This document shows, piece after piece, positions 19,194 to 28,523 of a stretch of DNA of 64,000 nucleotides. Below the pieces are notes generated by a model. The model worked only from the letters and a program-made list of their open reading frames with translations. It did not search any database and was not told the DNA's origin. Origin of the DNA: Bartonella henselae str. Houston-1 (lineage in GTDB: Bacteria; Pseudomonadota; Alphaproteobacteria; Rhizobiales; Rhizobiaceae); the NCBI RefSeq assembly GCF_000046705.1, contig NC_005956.1, positions 1,513,501-1,577,500 of the forward strand, read 5' to 3'. Positions within the stretch are counted from its first letter, which is position 1. Each line of letters starts with the position of its first letter. A program made the position numbers and the translations under genes.

Positions 19194-20588
19194 ATGAAAA
19201 GAAATCAACCACCCCCTCCGACAACTCATTCCACAGAAAAACAAAGAGAACCCTATGGACAATCTGCGATAAGAGCACCTTCACCGCAACCAGAACCTTT
19301 ATACGCAACGGTGAACAAAAGACCACCGCGCGCAAAAGACAGAGAACTAAACAAACCACTAAGCCAACAGGAAGAAGTCGTATACGCAGCGCTTGATTTT
19401 GAAAATAGATCACATCATCCAAGAGAGAGATACCCGGAAAGGAATCTAGAAAGCGAAACTATATATACGACAGTTTCTTCTCAAAGCACAACACAAGCAG
19501 AAATACTCTACGCAGATGTCACTCACACACCCTTGCACAGCAAACACACGAGGAGAGATCCGGCAAGCGAAACTTTATACGCAGAAGTTGCTATGCAAAG
19601 CACAATACCATCTCTAACAAGAGAGGAAATTGCAGATAGGATGCAACACAATCCATTGGTCCAAGCGTATCAACAAGAAGTGATGCATTGGTGCAAAATT
19701 GTTTATGGAAATTCAGATGTTTTGAAGGAGAAAATGCAGGAGGTACTCCAGAAACCGTCTGAGGGAGAAGATCTCTCACGACAAGTTGCAGAAAATCCGA
19801 CGTCTGTTCATAAACTCGCAGGTCGCAACCTGTGTGGCTTGAAAACAAATGCGCGCAGACAAGCTGAAGAAGGTTTTATGCACCTGTGCCAAGCTCTTGA
19901 TGGTTATACAAGTGCTGTAACACAAGCACAAGAAAATATTAAACATGTTCCACAGGCAGAAGCAAGACGCTATGGACAAGAGAGTGAACAAAGAGCCGAG
20001 AGGCTACAACAATCGCGTCATCCTGAAAGGGAGAGACAATCTCTCTCAAATCAAGAACTTCTTGGTATGGTGCAAGAGAATGCATCAATACAAAGATATC
20101 AAGCACAAGTTGAGCATTGGTGTAAAATTGTTTATGGCAATTCAAGTGTTTTGAAGGAAAAAATGGAAGGCATTCTCCAAGACCTATCTGAGGGAGAAGA
20201 GCTTTCATGGCAAGTTGCAGCATATCCTCAATCTGTTCATAAGCTTGCGGGGCATAATGTATGTGGCCTAAAAACAAGTGCACGCAGACATGCTGAATCA
20301 GGTCTTTCACATTTATGTGATGCCATTGATAACTATACCGATGCTGTTCGACAAATAAAAGAAAGTATTACGCGAGGACATCAGGCTCAGACGAGACAAA
20401 ACCGCCAAGAACAATCTGTTGGAGTGAAGCAAGGATTGCACAAAGAAAAAGCCTTATCAAGTCCTAAACAGCATGGGCATCAAACCCATCATCAAGGTGC
20501 GGAAGCCTCTAAGCGAACACACCAACAATCACCGGAAGTTCCACCACGCAAAGTTGGAGGAGCAAAGGCAATAGCTTTCGCCATCTAA
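19194..20588 (+). CDS. bepE: BepE, tyrosine-motif and double-BID effector
   Basis: A 464-residue effector. The N-terminal ~135 residues carry tyrosine motifs EPLYATV (Tyr37), EVVYAAL, ETIYTTV, EILYADV and ETLYAEV. Two BID domains follow at about 139-260 and 283-400, each with the WCKIVYGN core and an AG..VCGLK/LCGLK loop. The tail is basic. BepE is known to protect host cells from BepC-driven fragmentation and to allow dissemination; it becomes tyrosine phosphorylated. The first MKRNQPPPP matches the start style of BepD and BepF. Confidence 0.94.
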   Translation: MKRNQPPPPTTHSTEKQREPYGQSAIRAPSPQPEPLYATVNKRPPRAKDRELNKPLSQQEEVVYAALDFENRSHHPRERYPERNLESETIYTTVSSQSTTQAEILYADVTHTPLHSKHTRRDPASETLYAEVAMQSTIPSLTREEIADRMQHNPLVQAYQQEVMHWCKIVYGNSDVLKEKMQEVLQKPSEGEDLSRQVAENPTSVHKLAGRNLCGLKTNARRQAEEGFMHLCQALDGYTSAVTQAQENIKHVPQAEARRYGQESEQRAERLQQSRHPERERQSLSNQELLGMVQENASIQRYQAQVEHWCKIVYGNSSVLKEKMEGILQDLSEGEELSWQVAAYPQSVHKLAGHNVCGLKTSARRHAESGLSHLCDAIDNYTDAVRQIKESITRGHQAQTRQNRQEQSVGVKQGLHKEKALSSPKQHGHQTHHQGAEASKRTHQQSPEVPPRKVGGAKAIAFAI

Positions 20589-20782
20589 ACGGCATCAACG
20601 CTCAGCGCGCATCAGCTTTGCTGTTTCATGAGATTGTTTGATCTAATCTCTTGGCTCTAGTCGTTTTAGAAGGATTGCGTCAAGAGTGTGTGTTTGATGT
20701 TGTGGTACATATTTCATCAAACACCCCGTCACTGAACCTGAATAACGCATCAAATTACAAAGACAAATATTGATTACACTCT
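20589..20782 (+). other. Spacer bepE to bepF leader with a hairpin
   Basis: No gene. A perfect 10-bp inverted repeat GTGTTTGATG/CATCAAACAC at 20690-20724 encloses a 13-base loop. No T-run follows, so it is not a clear terminator. Confidence 0.45.
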
Positions 20783-20923
20783 GGGCAAAAAACGCAAAAT
20801 CCTTTGGGGGCATTCAAATGTGTATCCTTCTTTGAAGAAAAAACTATCAAAATATAAAGGTGGAGAGCGCACCAAAGAGGTTTTCTAAGAACGAATAGTA
20901 CAAAATCTTGAAAGGAAACATGC
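20783..20923 (+). promoter_or_regulatory. Conserved bep leader module, copy 3 (bepF), shorter
   Basis: It keeps the distal half of the module: a CTTTGGGGGCATTCAAATG block, AAAGGTGGAGAGCGCACCAAAGAG and CTTGAAAGGAAACATGC before the ATG. The proximal TATA-rich block of copies 1 and 2 is not recognisable. Confidence 0.65.
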
Positions 20924-23428
20924 ATGAAAAAAAACCAACCATCCTCTTCCACATCTCCCTCAGTGAAAGAATTAAAAAAGCGCTATGAACAAACTGCCGC
21001 AGAAGCCTCTACTCTACACCAACTCTCCGCAGGGAGTGCTCCAAAAGAAAAAAAACAGCCTTCCTCGAGGTTGGAAGAATTAAGAAAACGCTATGAACAA
21101 ACTGCTTCCCTAACAGCTTCTCAAGAAGCTCTCTCTGCAAGGGGTTTTCCAAAAGAAAAAAGACAACCTCACACACAGCAAAGTCCTGAACAATTGCCAA
21201 TACACCATGAACAGCAATTTGCTGTAACGCCGCAACAAAGTTCATCACAAACGCCTCTCTACGCAACACCTCTTCCACAACAACCAGTTCGCACGCCTCC
21301 ACAAAGACCACCGCGCGCAAAAGACAAAGAGCTACACAAAACAGCCCCCCAAGACAGCACACCCCTATACGCGACACCTTCTCCACAACAATCAGTTCAG
21401 ACACCTCCACAAAGACCACCGCGCGCAAAAGACAAGGAGCTACACAAAGCAGCCTCCCAAGACAGCACACCCCTATACGCGACACCTTCTCCCCACAAAC
21501 AACAGCCCATGAGAGAAAGGGCGCAAAGCAACACATCAAGCCAAGACAGCGAACCTCTCTACGCAACACCTCTTCCACAAAGACACCAGCCCATGAGAGA
21601 AAGGGCGCAAAGCAACACATCAAACCAAGACAGCGAACCTCTCTACGCAACACCTCTTCCACAAAGACACCAGCCCGTGAGAAAAAGGACGCAAAGCAAC
21701 ACATCAAGCCAAGACAGCGAACCTCTCTACGCAACACCTCTTCCACAAAGACGCCAGCCCGTGAGAAAAAGGACGCAAAGCAACACATCAAGCCAAGACA
21801 ACGAACCTCTCTACGCAACAGCTGCTCCATCACAATCACCACGCATGGAAGAGAAATCTGTAAACACAATGCAACGAAACTTATTGCTTGAAGCATATAA
21901 GGAAGAAATTAAATATTGGTGCGGAATTGTTTATGGCGATCGGCTTATTTTGCAGAAAAGAATAGAAGAGATTCAAGAAAACCCTGCTCTGGGAGAACAG
22001 CTGTCATGGGAGGTTTCAGAACATCCTAAGTCTATTTCTAAGCTTGCGGGTAAAAAAATGCTTGGTGTGAAAACGAAGGCACGCAGAAAAGCTGAAGAAA
22101 ATTATCTAGCTTTGCGTGACACCATAAATAGTTATGTTTATACTTTAAAATATTCACAACAAAAACCTTTGCATGCTCCGCATACAGAACACACCCGCGA
22201 TGAACAACAAACACACAGAACGCAAAGCGCTGAAAAGGAGAGAGCACCTCTCTCTAATCAGGAACTTGCCGACAGAATTCGAACAGAGCCATCGGTTCTA
22301 TATAGCCAAACAGAAGTCCAATATTGGAGCAAAATTGTTTTTGGCAACCCTTATATTTTGCAGTACAGAATTGAAGACATTCAAAAAAATCCCGATATGG
22401 GAGAAGAATTTTCATGGCAAGTTGCAAACAATCCTAGTCTTTTTTCTCCGCTCGCAGGAAAGAGGATACTTGGCATAAAAAATGATGCGCGCAGACACGC
22501 AGAAGCAAGTCTTTCTTGCCTTTGTAGCGCCATTGAAGGTTACGCAGATGCTGTAAAACAAGCAAAAGAGGATATTGTACAAGAATATCAAGTACAACAA
22601 AGTCGCCAAGAACTTTCTACTGAACCGGCTAAACAGTTGCAAAAACAACAAACTTTATCCAAACCACATAAACTGCCTGAACACTCACCAACAGACGCGC
22701 ATCAAGAAACTACTCAAACCTCCATGCAAACTGAGTGGGAGCGGCTTGGTGCTCGACCACGCACAGTGACAACACACAAAAAACACACACAAGAGAGCAC
22801 TTTGCCTACTTCTCATGCAGAGCAAAAAACAACGAGAGAGCAAACAACTGAAAATCAGCAAAAATCCCTTACACCTGAAAAAGAAAAAACACCTCTCTCA
22901 CATAAAGAAATTGCAAGCAGAGTTCAAAACGATCTCTCTGTTCAACGTGCTCAAATAGAAATCTACAATTGGTGTAATATTGTTTATAATAACCCACTTG
23001 TTTTGCAACATACCACTGAAGATATCAAAAAAATTCCCATGCTAGGAGAAGAACTCTCATGGCAAGTTGCAAACTTTTCTACAATATTTGCTCCGCTTGC
23101 TGGCAAGCAAGTGCTTGGCATAAAAAATAACGCACGTAAACATGCTGAAGAAGCTATTCCCTCCCTATGCACTGCCATTGATCATTACACAGAGATTGTA
23201 AAACAAGTAAGAGAGGACATTGTAAAAAACCATCAGGAACAATCTCCAAAGAAAGATAAAAACGTGAAACGACAGCAAAGCTTATCGAAACCTCCTAAAT
23301 TACCTGAGCGCTCAACAGAAATCCCACGTCATCAGGCTTTGGAAGCCTCTAGGCAAGCACAACAAAAACCGTCGAACGTTCGATCAAGCGAAGCTGAGAA
23401 AACACAAAAAATGGTGCTGGCACTCTAA
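20924..23428 (+). CDS. bepF: BepF, tyrosine-repeat and triple-BID effector
   Basis: An 834-residue effector. Residues 1-305 are low-complexity with many TPLYATP/EPLYATP motifs, including four 84-bp (28-residue) tandem units starting at 21541. Three BID domains follow at about 312-425, 441-560 and 656-775 (cores YWCGIVYGD, YWSKIVFGN, NWCNIVYNN). BepF is known to act with BepC to trigger invasome formation, with activity in BID1 and BID2. The tail is Lys/Gln-rich. A long open frame on the opposite strand at 21009-21896 is a compositional shadow of the repeat. Confidence 0.94.
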   Translation: MKKNQPSSSTSPSVKELKKRYEQTAAEASTLHQLSAGSAPKEKKQPSSRLEELRKRYEQTASLTASQEALSARGFPKEKRQPHTQQSPEQLPIHHEQQFAVTPQQSSSQTPLYATPLPQQPVRTPPQRPPRAKDKELHKTAPQDSTPLYATPSPQQSVQTPPQRPPRAKDKELHKAASQDSTPLYATPSPHKQQPMRERAQSNTSSQDSEPLYATPLPQRHQPMRERAQSNTSNQDSEPLYATPLPQRHQPVRKRTQSNTSSQDSEPLYATPLPQRRQPVRKRTQSNTSSQDNEPLYATAAPSQSPRMEEKSVNTMQRNLLLEAYKEEIKYWCGIVYGDRLILQKRIEEIQENPALGEQLSWEVSEHPKSISKLAGKKMLGVKTKARRKAEENYLALRDTINSYVYTLKYSQQKPLHAPHTEHTRDEQQTHRTQSAEKERAPLSNQELADRIRTEPSVLYSQTEVQYWSKIVFGNPYILQYRIEDIQKNPDMGEEFSWQVANNPSLFSPLAGKRILGIKNDARRHAEASLSCLCSAIEGYADAVKQAKEDIVQEYQVQQSRQELSTEPAKQLQKQQTLSKPHKLPEHSPTDAHQETTQTSMQTEWERLGARPRTVTTHKKHTQESTLPTSHAEQKTTREQTTENQQKSLTPEKEKTPLSHKEIASRVQNDLSVQRAQIEIYNWCNIVYNNPLVLQHTTEDIKKIPMLGEELSWQVANFSTIFAPLAGKQVLGIKNNARKHAEEAIPSLCTAIDHYTEIVKQVREDIVKNHQEQSPKKDKNVKRQQSLSKPPKLPERSTEIPRHQALEASRQAQQKPSNVRSSEAEKTQKMVLAL

Positions 23429-23584
23429 AGATGCATCAGCTTTCATCTGACCTTTCGGTACTTATCACTTTATAAAAAGTCCCCAAGCAGTATTGGGCAG
23501 TATTACGGAAAATCTATAACACCCCCTCCCCGTCATGTGCCCTTACTATATAAAAATTACAAATACAAATAGTGATTATGATCC

Positions 23585-23714
23585 ATGAAAAAAAACTTTT
23601 GAAATTATTCAAATGGACATTCTCTCTGAAAGGAAAAACTCTCAAAACATAAAAGTGGAGAATACACCAAAGAGGTTTTCTAAAAGCAAATTAAAATCTC
23701 GAAAGGAGACACAC
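23585..23714 (+). promoter_or_regulatory. Conserved bep leader module, copy 4 (bepG)
   Basis: A diverged copy containing AAAAGTGGAGAATACACCAAAGAGGTTTTCT across two blocks and a GAAAGGAGACACAC ribosome-site region before the ATG at 23715. The 23429-23584 stretch before it is gene-free. Confidence 0.6.
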
Positions 23715-26700
23715 ATGAAAAAAAAACAACCAGCCCCTTCAACACCTTCATCCGCAAGCGTTACTCAGATGGCGTCTCTATCGAATGAGGAAATTTTCAA
23801 CAGAGTTCAAAGAGATCCATTGGTTCAATCTTGTGAAGAAGAAATCCAATATTGGTGCAAAATTGTTTTTGGCAACGCTTATGTTTTGCAGTACAGAATT
23901 GAAGACATGCAAAAAATTCCTGAGATAGGAGAAGAACTTTCATGGCAAATTTCAGAAAATCCTCACTTTTTTCATAAGCTTGCAGGCAGTCAAACCCTTG
24001 GCATAAAAAACAGTGCACGCAAAGAAGCTGAAGCAGGTATCTCTTCCCTGTGTAACGCCATTGAAACATATGCAGATACGGTAAAACAGGTAAGAAAAAG
24101 CATTGTACAAGCCCATCAAGCACAACAAAACCGCCAAGAACTTTCCTCTGAACCTTCTCAAGACTTGCAAAAACAGCAAAGCTTATCGAAACCTCCTAAA
24201 CTACCTGAACACTCACCAGAAGACAGACATCAAGAATCTACTGAAAGCTCTATGCAAGCTAAATGGAACCGGCTTGGTGCTCGACCACGCACAGTGCCTC
24301 TCAGTCAAAAAACGCAAAAACAGCAAGAACAACTTGGTCTGCATCAACCTATTATGGAAGGTGATGGCAAAGAGGCTGCAAAAGTCAGCATGTCAGCAAT
24401 TAAAGCAACGAAAGTTACAACAAAGTCCGAAGCATTGAAAGCAGTAGAACAGCTAATTCAACCCCCAAAAGTTGAAACCGCAAAAGTAGTTTCAGTGCCT
24501 CTCGCTCAAGAAGCGCAAAAAACACTTATTGAAAAGGAAACAATTCCATCTCTTACCAACGAAGAAGTTGCTTCAAAGATTCGAGAAAGTGAAGTCGTTA
24601 AAAGCAGCATGCAAAAAATTAAAACTTTGTGTGGTGTTGTTTATGGCAATCCCCATATTTTGGAAGGTAAAATGCCGAAGATGGGAATTCCAGTGACAAA
24701 TAGAAATGTCGAGGAGTTAGAAAAGTTCGCGCGCCAAGTTGGAAGCTTTCCCTCCTCTTTTGGTCGGGTTGCCGGCTTCAGTTTTTTGGGGATAAAAAGT
24801 GGAGCACGTGCCCATGCTGAAGAGAATTTTTTGCCCTTAAGCCATGCTATTGTTAGTTACACACATAATGTAAAACAAGCAGAAAAAGACATTCTAGAAG
24901 CCCATTCTGGGAAACAAGAACGCTATGCACAGTCGGTAGAAACACCCAGTGAAGAAATACAAAATCTATTTTCTCTCACTCAAGAAGCGCAAAAAATGCT
25001 TATTGAAAAAGAAATAATTCCACCTCTTAGTTACGTGGACGTTGCTTCAAAGATTCGAGAAAGTGAAGTCGTTAAAAGCAGCAAGCAAAAAATTGAAACT
25101 TTGTGTAGTGTTGTTTATGGCAATCCCCGTATTTTGGAAGACAAAATGCCGAAGATGGGAATTCCAGTGACAAATAAGAATGTCGAGGAGTTAGAAAAGT
25201 TCGCGCGTCAAGTTGGAAACTTTCCATCCTCTTGTGGTAAGATCGTTGGCTTCAATTTTTTGGGGATAAAAAGTGAAGCACGTGCCCATGCTGAAGAGAA
25301 TTTTTTGCCCTTAAGCCATGCTATTTTTAGTTACGCACATAGTGTAAAACAAGCAGAAAAGGATATTCTAGAAGCCTATTTTAAGGAACAAGAACGCTGT
25401 GCACAGTCGGTAGAAACACCCAGTGAAGAGATAACAAATCTATTTTCTTTCACTCAAGAACAACAGAAAGAAATTTTATCAAACTCTCCTAAACTAAGAA
25501 CACAGGTAAAGGCTTATTCTCAAAAACTCCATAACCGTCTCTCACCAAGTGATCTTCAGGCTATAAGTGAAAGATCTCATACAAAACTTGCTGAAAGTCT
25601 TGGCACATCAGTAAATCAAGCAGAAGAAATTGCACAAATCCTCACACAAACAAAAGACGTTGTCCAGATTCTTCAACAGCAGGAAAAACTTGGTCTGTAT
25701 CAATCTATCATGAAAGGTGATGGCAAAGAGACTGCAAAAGTCAGCATGTCAGCAATTAAGGCAACGGAAGTTACAACAAAGTTCGAAGCATCCAAAGCAG
25801 TAGAACAGGCAGTTCGACCGCCAAAAGTTGAAACCGCAAAAGTAGTTTCAGTATCTTTCACTCAAGAAACGCAAAAAATGCTTATTGAAAAAGAAATAAT
25901 TCCACCTCTTAGTTACGTGGACGTTGCTTCAAAGATTCGAGAAAGTGAAGTCGTTAAAAGCAGCATGCAAAAAATTAAAACTTTGTGTAGTGTTGTTTAT
26001 GGCAATCCCGATATTTTGGAAGGCAAAATGCCGAAGATGGGAATTCCAGTGACAAATAAGAATGTCGAGGAGTTAGAAAAGTTCGCGCGCCAGGTTGGAA
26101 ACTTTCCATCCTCTTGTGGTAAGATCGTTGGCTTCAGTTTTTTGGGGATAAAAAGTGAAGCACGTGCCCATGCTGAAGAGAATTTTTTGCCCTTAAGCCA
26201 TGCTATTTTTAGTTACGCACATAGTGTAAAACAAGCAGAAAAGGATATTCTAGAAGCCTATTTTAAGGAACAAGAACGCTGTGCACAGTCGGTAGAAACA
26301 CCCAGTGAAGAGATAACAAATCTATTTTCTCTCACTCAAGAACAACAGAAAGAAGTTTTATTAACCTCTCCTGAACTGAGAACACAGGTAAAGGCTTATT
26401 CTCAAAAACTCTATGACCGTCTCTCACCAAGTGATCTTCAGGCTATAAGTGAAAGATCTCATACAAAACTTGCTGAAAGTCTTGGCACATCAGTAAATCA
26501 AGCAGAAAAAATTGCACAAATCCTCACACAAACAAAAGACGTTGTCCAGATTCTTCAACAGCAGGAAAAACTTGGTCTGTATCAATCTATCATGAAAAGT
26601 GATGGCAGAGAGACTGCAAAAGTCAACATGTCAGCAATTAAAGCAACGCAAATGACAAAAAAGATCACATCATTAAAAGCAGTAGAACAGATAGTTCGAC

Positions 26701-26744
26701 CGCCAAAAGTTGAAACTGCAAAAGTAGTTTCTATGAGTAGATAA
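23715..26744 (+). CDS. bepG: BepG, four-BID effector
   Basis: A 1009-residue effector made almost wholly of BID domains at about 20-135, 277-395, 435-550 and 730-845. Between them are helical segments like the BepA/BepC tails (NLFSxTQEQQKE, LSPSDLQAISERSHTKLAESLG). BID2-4 share the variant core VVYGNP. A roughly 882-bp unit (BID plus tail) is tandemly repeated, about 24975-25856 and 25857-26740, with very few changes. The start at 23715 gives MKKKQPAPS like the other late Beps and has AAAGGAG; the open frame from 23613 runs through leader sequence. BepG is known to inhibit endocytosis and drive invasome formation. Confidence 0.93.
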   Translation: MKKKQPAPSTPSSASVTQMASLSNEEIFNRVQRDPLVQSCEEEIQYWCKIVFGNAYVLQYRIEDMQKIPEIGEELSWQISENPHFFHKLAGSQTLGIKNSARKEAEAGISSLCNAIETYADTVKQVRKSIVQAHQAQQNRQELSSEPSQDLQKQQSLSKPPKLPEHSPEDRHQESTESSMQAKWNRLGARPRTVPLSQKTQKQQEQLGLHQPIMEGDGKEAAKVSMSAIKATKVTTKSEALKAVEQLIQPPKVETAKVVSVPLAQEAQKTLIEKETIPSLTNEEVASKIRESEVVKSSMQKIKTLCGVVYGNPHILEGKMPKMGIPVTNRNVEELEKFARQVGSFPSSFGRVAGFSFLGIKSGARAHAEENFLPLSHAIVSYTHNVKQAEKDILEAHSGKQERYAQSVETPSEEIQNLFSLTQEAQKMLIEKEIIPPLSYVDVASKIRESEVVKSSKQKIETLCSVVYGNPRILEDKMPKMGIPVTNKNVEELEKFARQVGNFPSSCGKIVGFNFLGIKSEARAHAEENFLPLSHAIFSYAHSVKQAEKDILEAYFKEQERCAQSVETPSEEITNLFSFTQEQQKEILSNSPKLRTQVKAYSQKLHNRLSPSDLQAISERSHTKLAESLGTSVNQAEEIAQILTQTKDVVQILQQQEKLGLYQSIMKGDGKETAKVSMSAIKATEVTTKFEASKAVEQAVRPPKVETAKVVSVSFTQETQKMLIEKEIIPPLSYVDVASKIRESEVVKSSMQKIKTLCSVVYGNPDILEGKMPKMGIPVTNKNVEELEKFARQVGNFPSSCGKIVGFSFLGIKSEARAHAEENFLPLSHAIFSYAHSVKQAEKDILEAYFKEQERCAQSVETPSEEITNLFSLTQEQQKEVLLTSPELRTQVKAYSQKLYDRLSPSDLQAISERSHTKLAESLGTSVNQAEKIAQILTQTKDVVQILQQQEKLGLYQSIMKSDGRETAKVNMSAIKATQMTKKITSLKAVEQIVRPPKVETAKVVSMSR

Positions 26745-26827
26745 GCATACCTGAAACTGTGTTTATATGGTCCCTTTGTGCGATTGTTTTGTGTAGATTG
26801 TCGAAGAGATGTTGTTTAATCATAAAA

Positions 26828-26940
26828 ATTGACATTTCTCTTTTAAGTAAAGCTATAAAAATAACGTAAAGGTGGAGAGTGCACAAAAGAAGCTTTCAAA
26901 AACAAATATTGCTATTGAGAAAGCTTGAAAGGAAATATCT
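26828..26940 (+). promoter_or_regulatory. Conserved bep leader module, copy 5 (dead bep)
   Basis: GTAAAGGTGGAGAGTGCACAAAAGAAGC and GCTTGAAAGGAAATATCT precede an ATG at 26941, as in the active bep leaders. The gene behind it is broken. Confidence 0.6.
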
Positions 26941-27575
26941 ATGAAAAAAACCAAACGAACCATTCTTTATTTCTTATAGCAAAAGAATCGATACAAACCC
27001 GCCAAGAAATTGATGTAAAAACTCATGAAAAAATAAATTCAGCATCAAAGAATTTCTGTTATTCTAAGAGTAAAGTACTCAAAAATAAGCATGGGATCAA
27101 AGAGGCAAGCGCTTTAAAGAAACAATGTATCTATGATGTAAAAAAGCAATGGCCAGACTGCGCTGAAAACCACTACCAGAACAGTTTAATTTTGCATCCC
27201 TAAAACATATGCATCACAGCCTCTTTAAAAATAGGTTTGAATGGGCTGGACAGACTCGTAACCTCTCCTTTACATTTGCAAATGGTAGTACTACCTTTAC
27301 ACAAGTCATAAAAGAAAAAGAATTGACAAAACCTTTTACCGCCGGAAGAGAAGTCCAAAGAAAACTAAACAAATTAAATAAAATGCTTGTAGAAAAGAAT
27401 AATTTAAAAGATTTAACCCGCCAAGCATCTGTTTAAAATGACCCTGAAATGGTTACACAGCTAAACTATACACTCCCTTTCAGAGCAAACCAATAAAGCA
27501 CATAACAAATGTTCTTTCAAAATTTAGGCAAGGTGCAATCCAAAAGCGAGACTTTTCTCAATGCTGACAAACTCA
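26941..27575 (+). pseudogene. Degenerate Fic-type bep with fused antitoxin relic
   Basis: The first ~90 bases resemble the antitoxin relic before bepC (MKKTKRTIL against MKKPKRTVL, then IAKESIQTRQEID against LEELKKRREAVD). The sequence then runs into Fic N-terminal sequence (VLKNKHGIKE, FEWAGQTRNLSFTFANGST, LVEKNNLKDLTR) matching BepA-C. After a stop at 27434, LPFRANQ and MFFQNLGK at 27470-27530 match the Fic motif region HPFREGNG and LFFENLAK. There is no BID domain. Several stops make it a pseudogene; a TAA at 27200 also splits the Fic part. Confidence 0.8.
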
Positions 27576-27599
27576 TTTCACGCCAATACCTTTGAATAG

Positions 27600-27915
27600 T
27601 ATAAAGATAAAGCGATTGAGCACCACAATTTTTACACTTATGAAGGAGCAAGGAGGTACCCTTATTCTCTTTGCCAGCTCAAAATGTTGCGACAGCCCTT
27701 GTATTGAGACAATTCATTAAAAGGCATTTTCACCTCTTTTCTTTAAGTGTTTTTACCCAATACGCTAGCCCCACTTACGATAGCCAAAGAAATAGTTTTT
27801 TTAATTCAACATAAACAAGTTTGCAATGAGAGAACCTTACGATATTCAGGTTTCTCATTCAACACGCAAAACGGTGATTTATTTCTATAAATCAATATCT
27901 TACAATTTATTAGTG
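27600..27915 (-). pseudogene. P4-type integrase relic A (5' part)
   Basis: Read on the minus strand, the sequence carries the start of the integrase family described at 46370-47080: the segment corresponding to LEAGKENDGAG and the upstream stretch with the repeated block TTTGCAATGAGAGAACCTTACGATATTC (complement). Short and heavily decayed. Confidence 0.55.
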
Positions 27916-27989
27916 GCACATTGAAGCGTTTTAGATCATTTATGAATACTCTTCGAAACTATATTTCTATTTTAGAAGAGTTGAAGGAT

Positions 27990-28260
27990 AAAAAGAACAA
28001 GTTTGGCGTTCTCTTTTCGCTGCTGTTCCTTTTAACCACTGCCATAGAAGTGTGCAAACTAATCCTCTTCAGCAACAGAGCAAAAAGCTCCCATCCCTCG
28101 CTTATCCGAAAAAAATGAAACAAGGCACAAACATGATAAGCTTGCATGAAATATACACTTGCTTTGGACTATCCTCATTAAACGTGGTTATTGGAAATAC
28201 GACACACAACTGATAAAACGAACGATAAGCCAGCTTCCGCAATTCCCTGTGCCTTTTTTC
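27990..28260 (+). pseudogene. Fragments of murJ upstream of intact murJ
   Basis: Two stretches match murJ on the same strand. GVLFSLLFLLTTAIE around 28007 resembles murJ GVLFSLLLLLTIAME. At 28157-28225 the DNA for LLWTILI..RGYWKYDTQLIKRT is nearly identical to murJ at 29806-29870. The ~1 kb between these points in murJ is missing. It is a partial duplication with an internal deletion. Confidence 0.75.
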
Positions 28261-28523
28261 TCTTTATCGCACTATTCTATCTCTTCAGCTTAAGAAAAAA
28301 GAATATTGATTGTTTTAGCGAAGCAAGACAAAATATAAGAAAGCAATAATAAATACAGCTTAAAGAGCATAAAAGCCCTCTTGTTGATAGAAGGATAAAC
28401 ACCATCGTACAACGCTTTAAAAATGTGGTATTATATTGGCACGCTAATCAAATTTTTACAATCTAAAATGATTTTATTGATTTTTTCATTCCCTCTCTTT
28501 TATGACAAACCAGATATATTTTT
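28261..28523. other. Gene-free stretch before murJ
   Basis: AT-rich sequence with no recognisable coding content; it presumably contains the promoter of the murJ operon. Confidence 0.5.

Noticed and set aside
21009..21896. 295-residue minus-strand ORF inside bepF
   Set aside because: Cys/Leu-rich repetitive shadow of the EPLYATP repeats on the coding strand.
23613..23714. N-terminal extension of BepG
   Set aside because: This stretch is the conserved leader and the MKKKQP start fits the other Beps.
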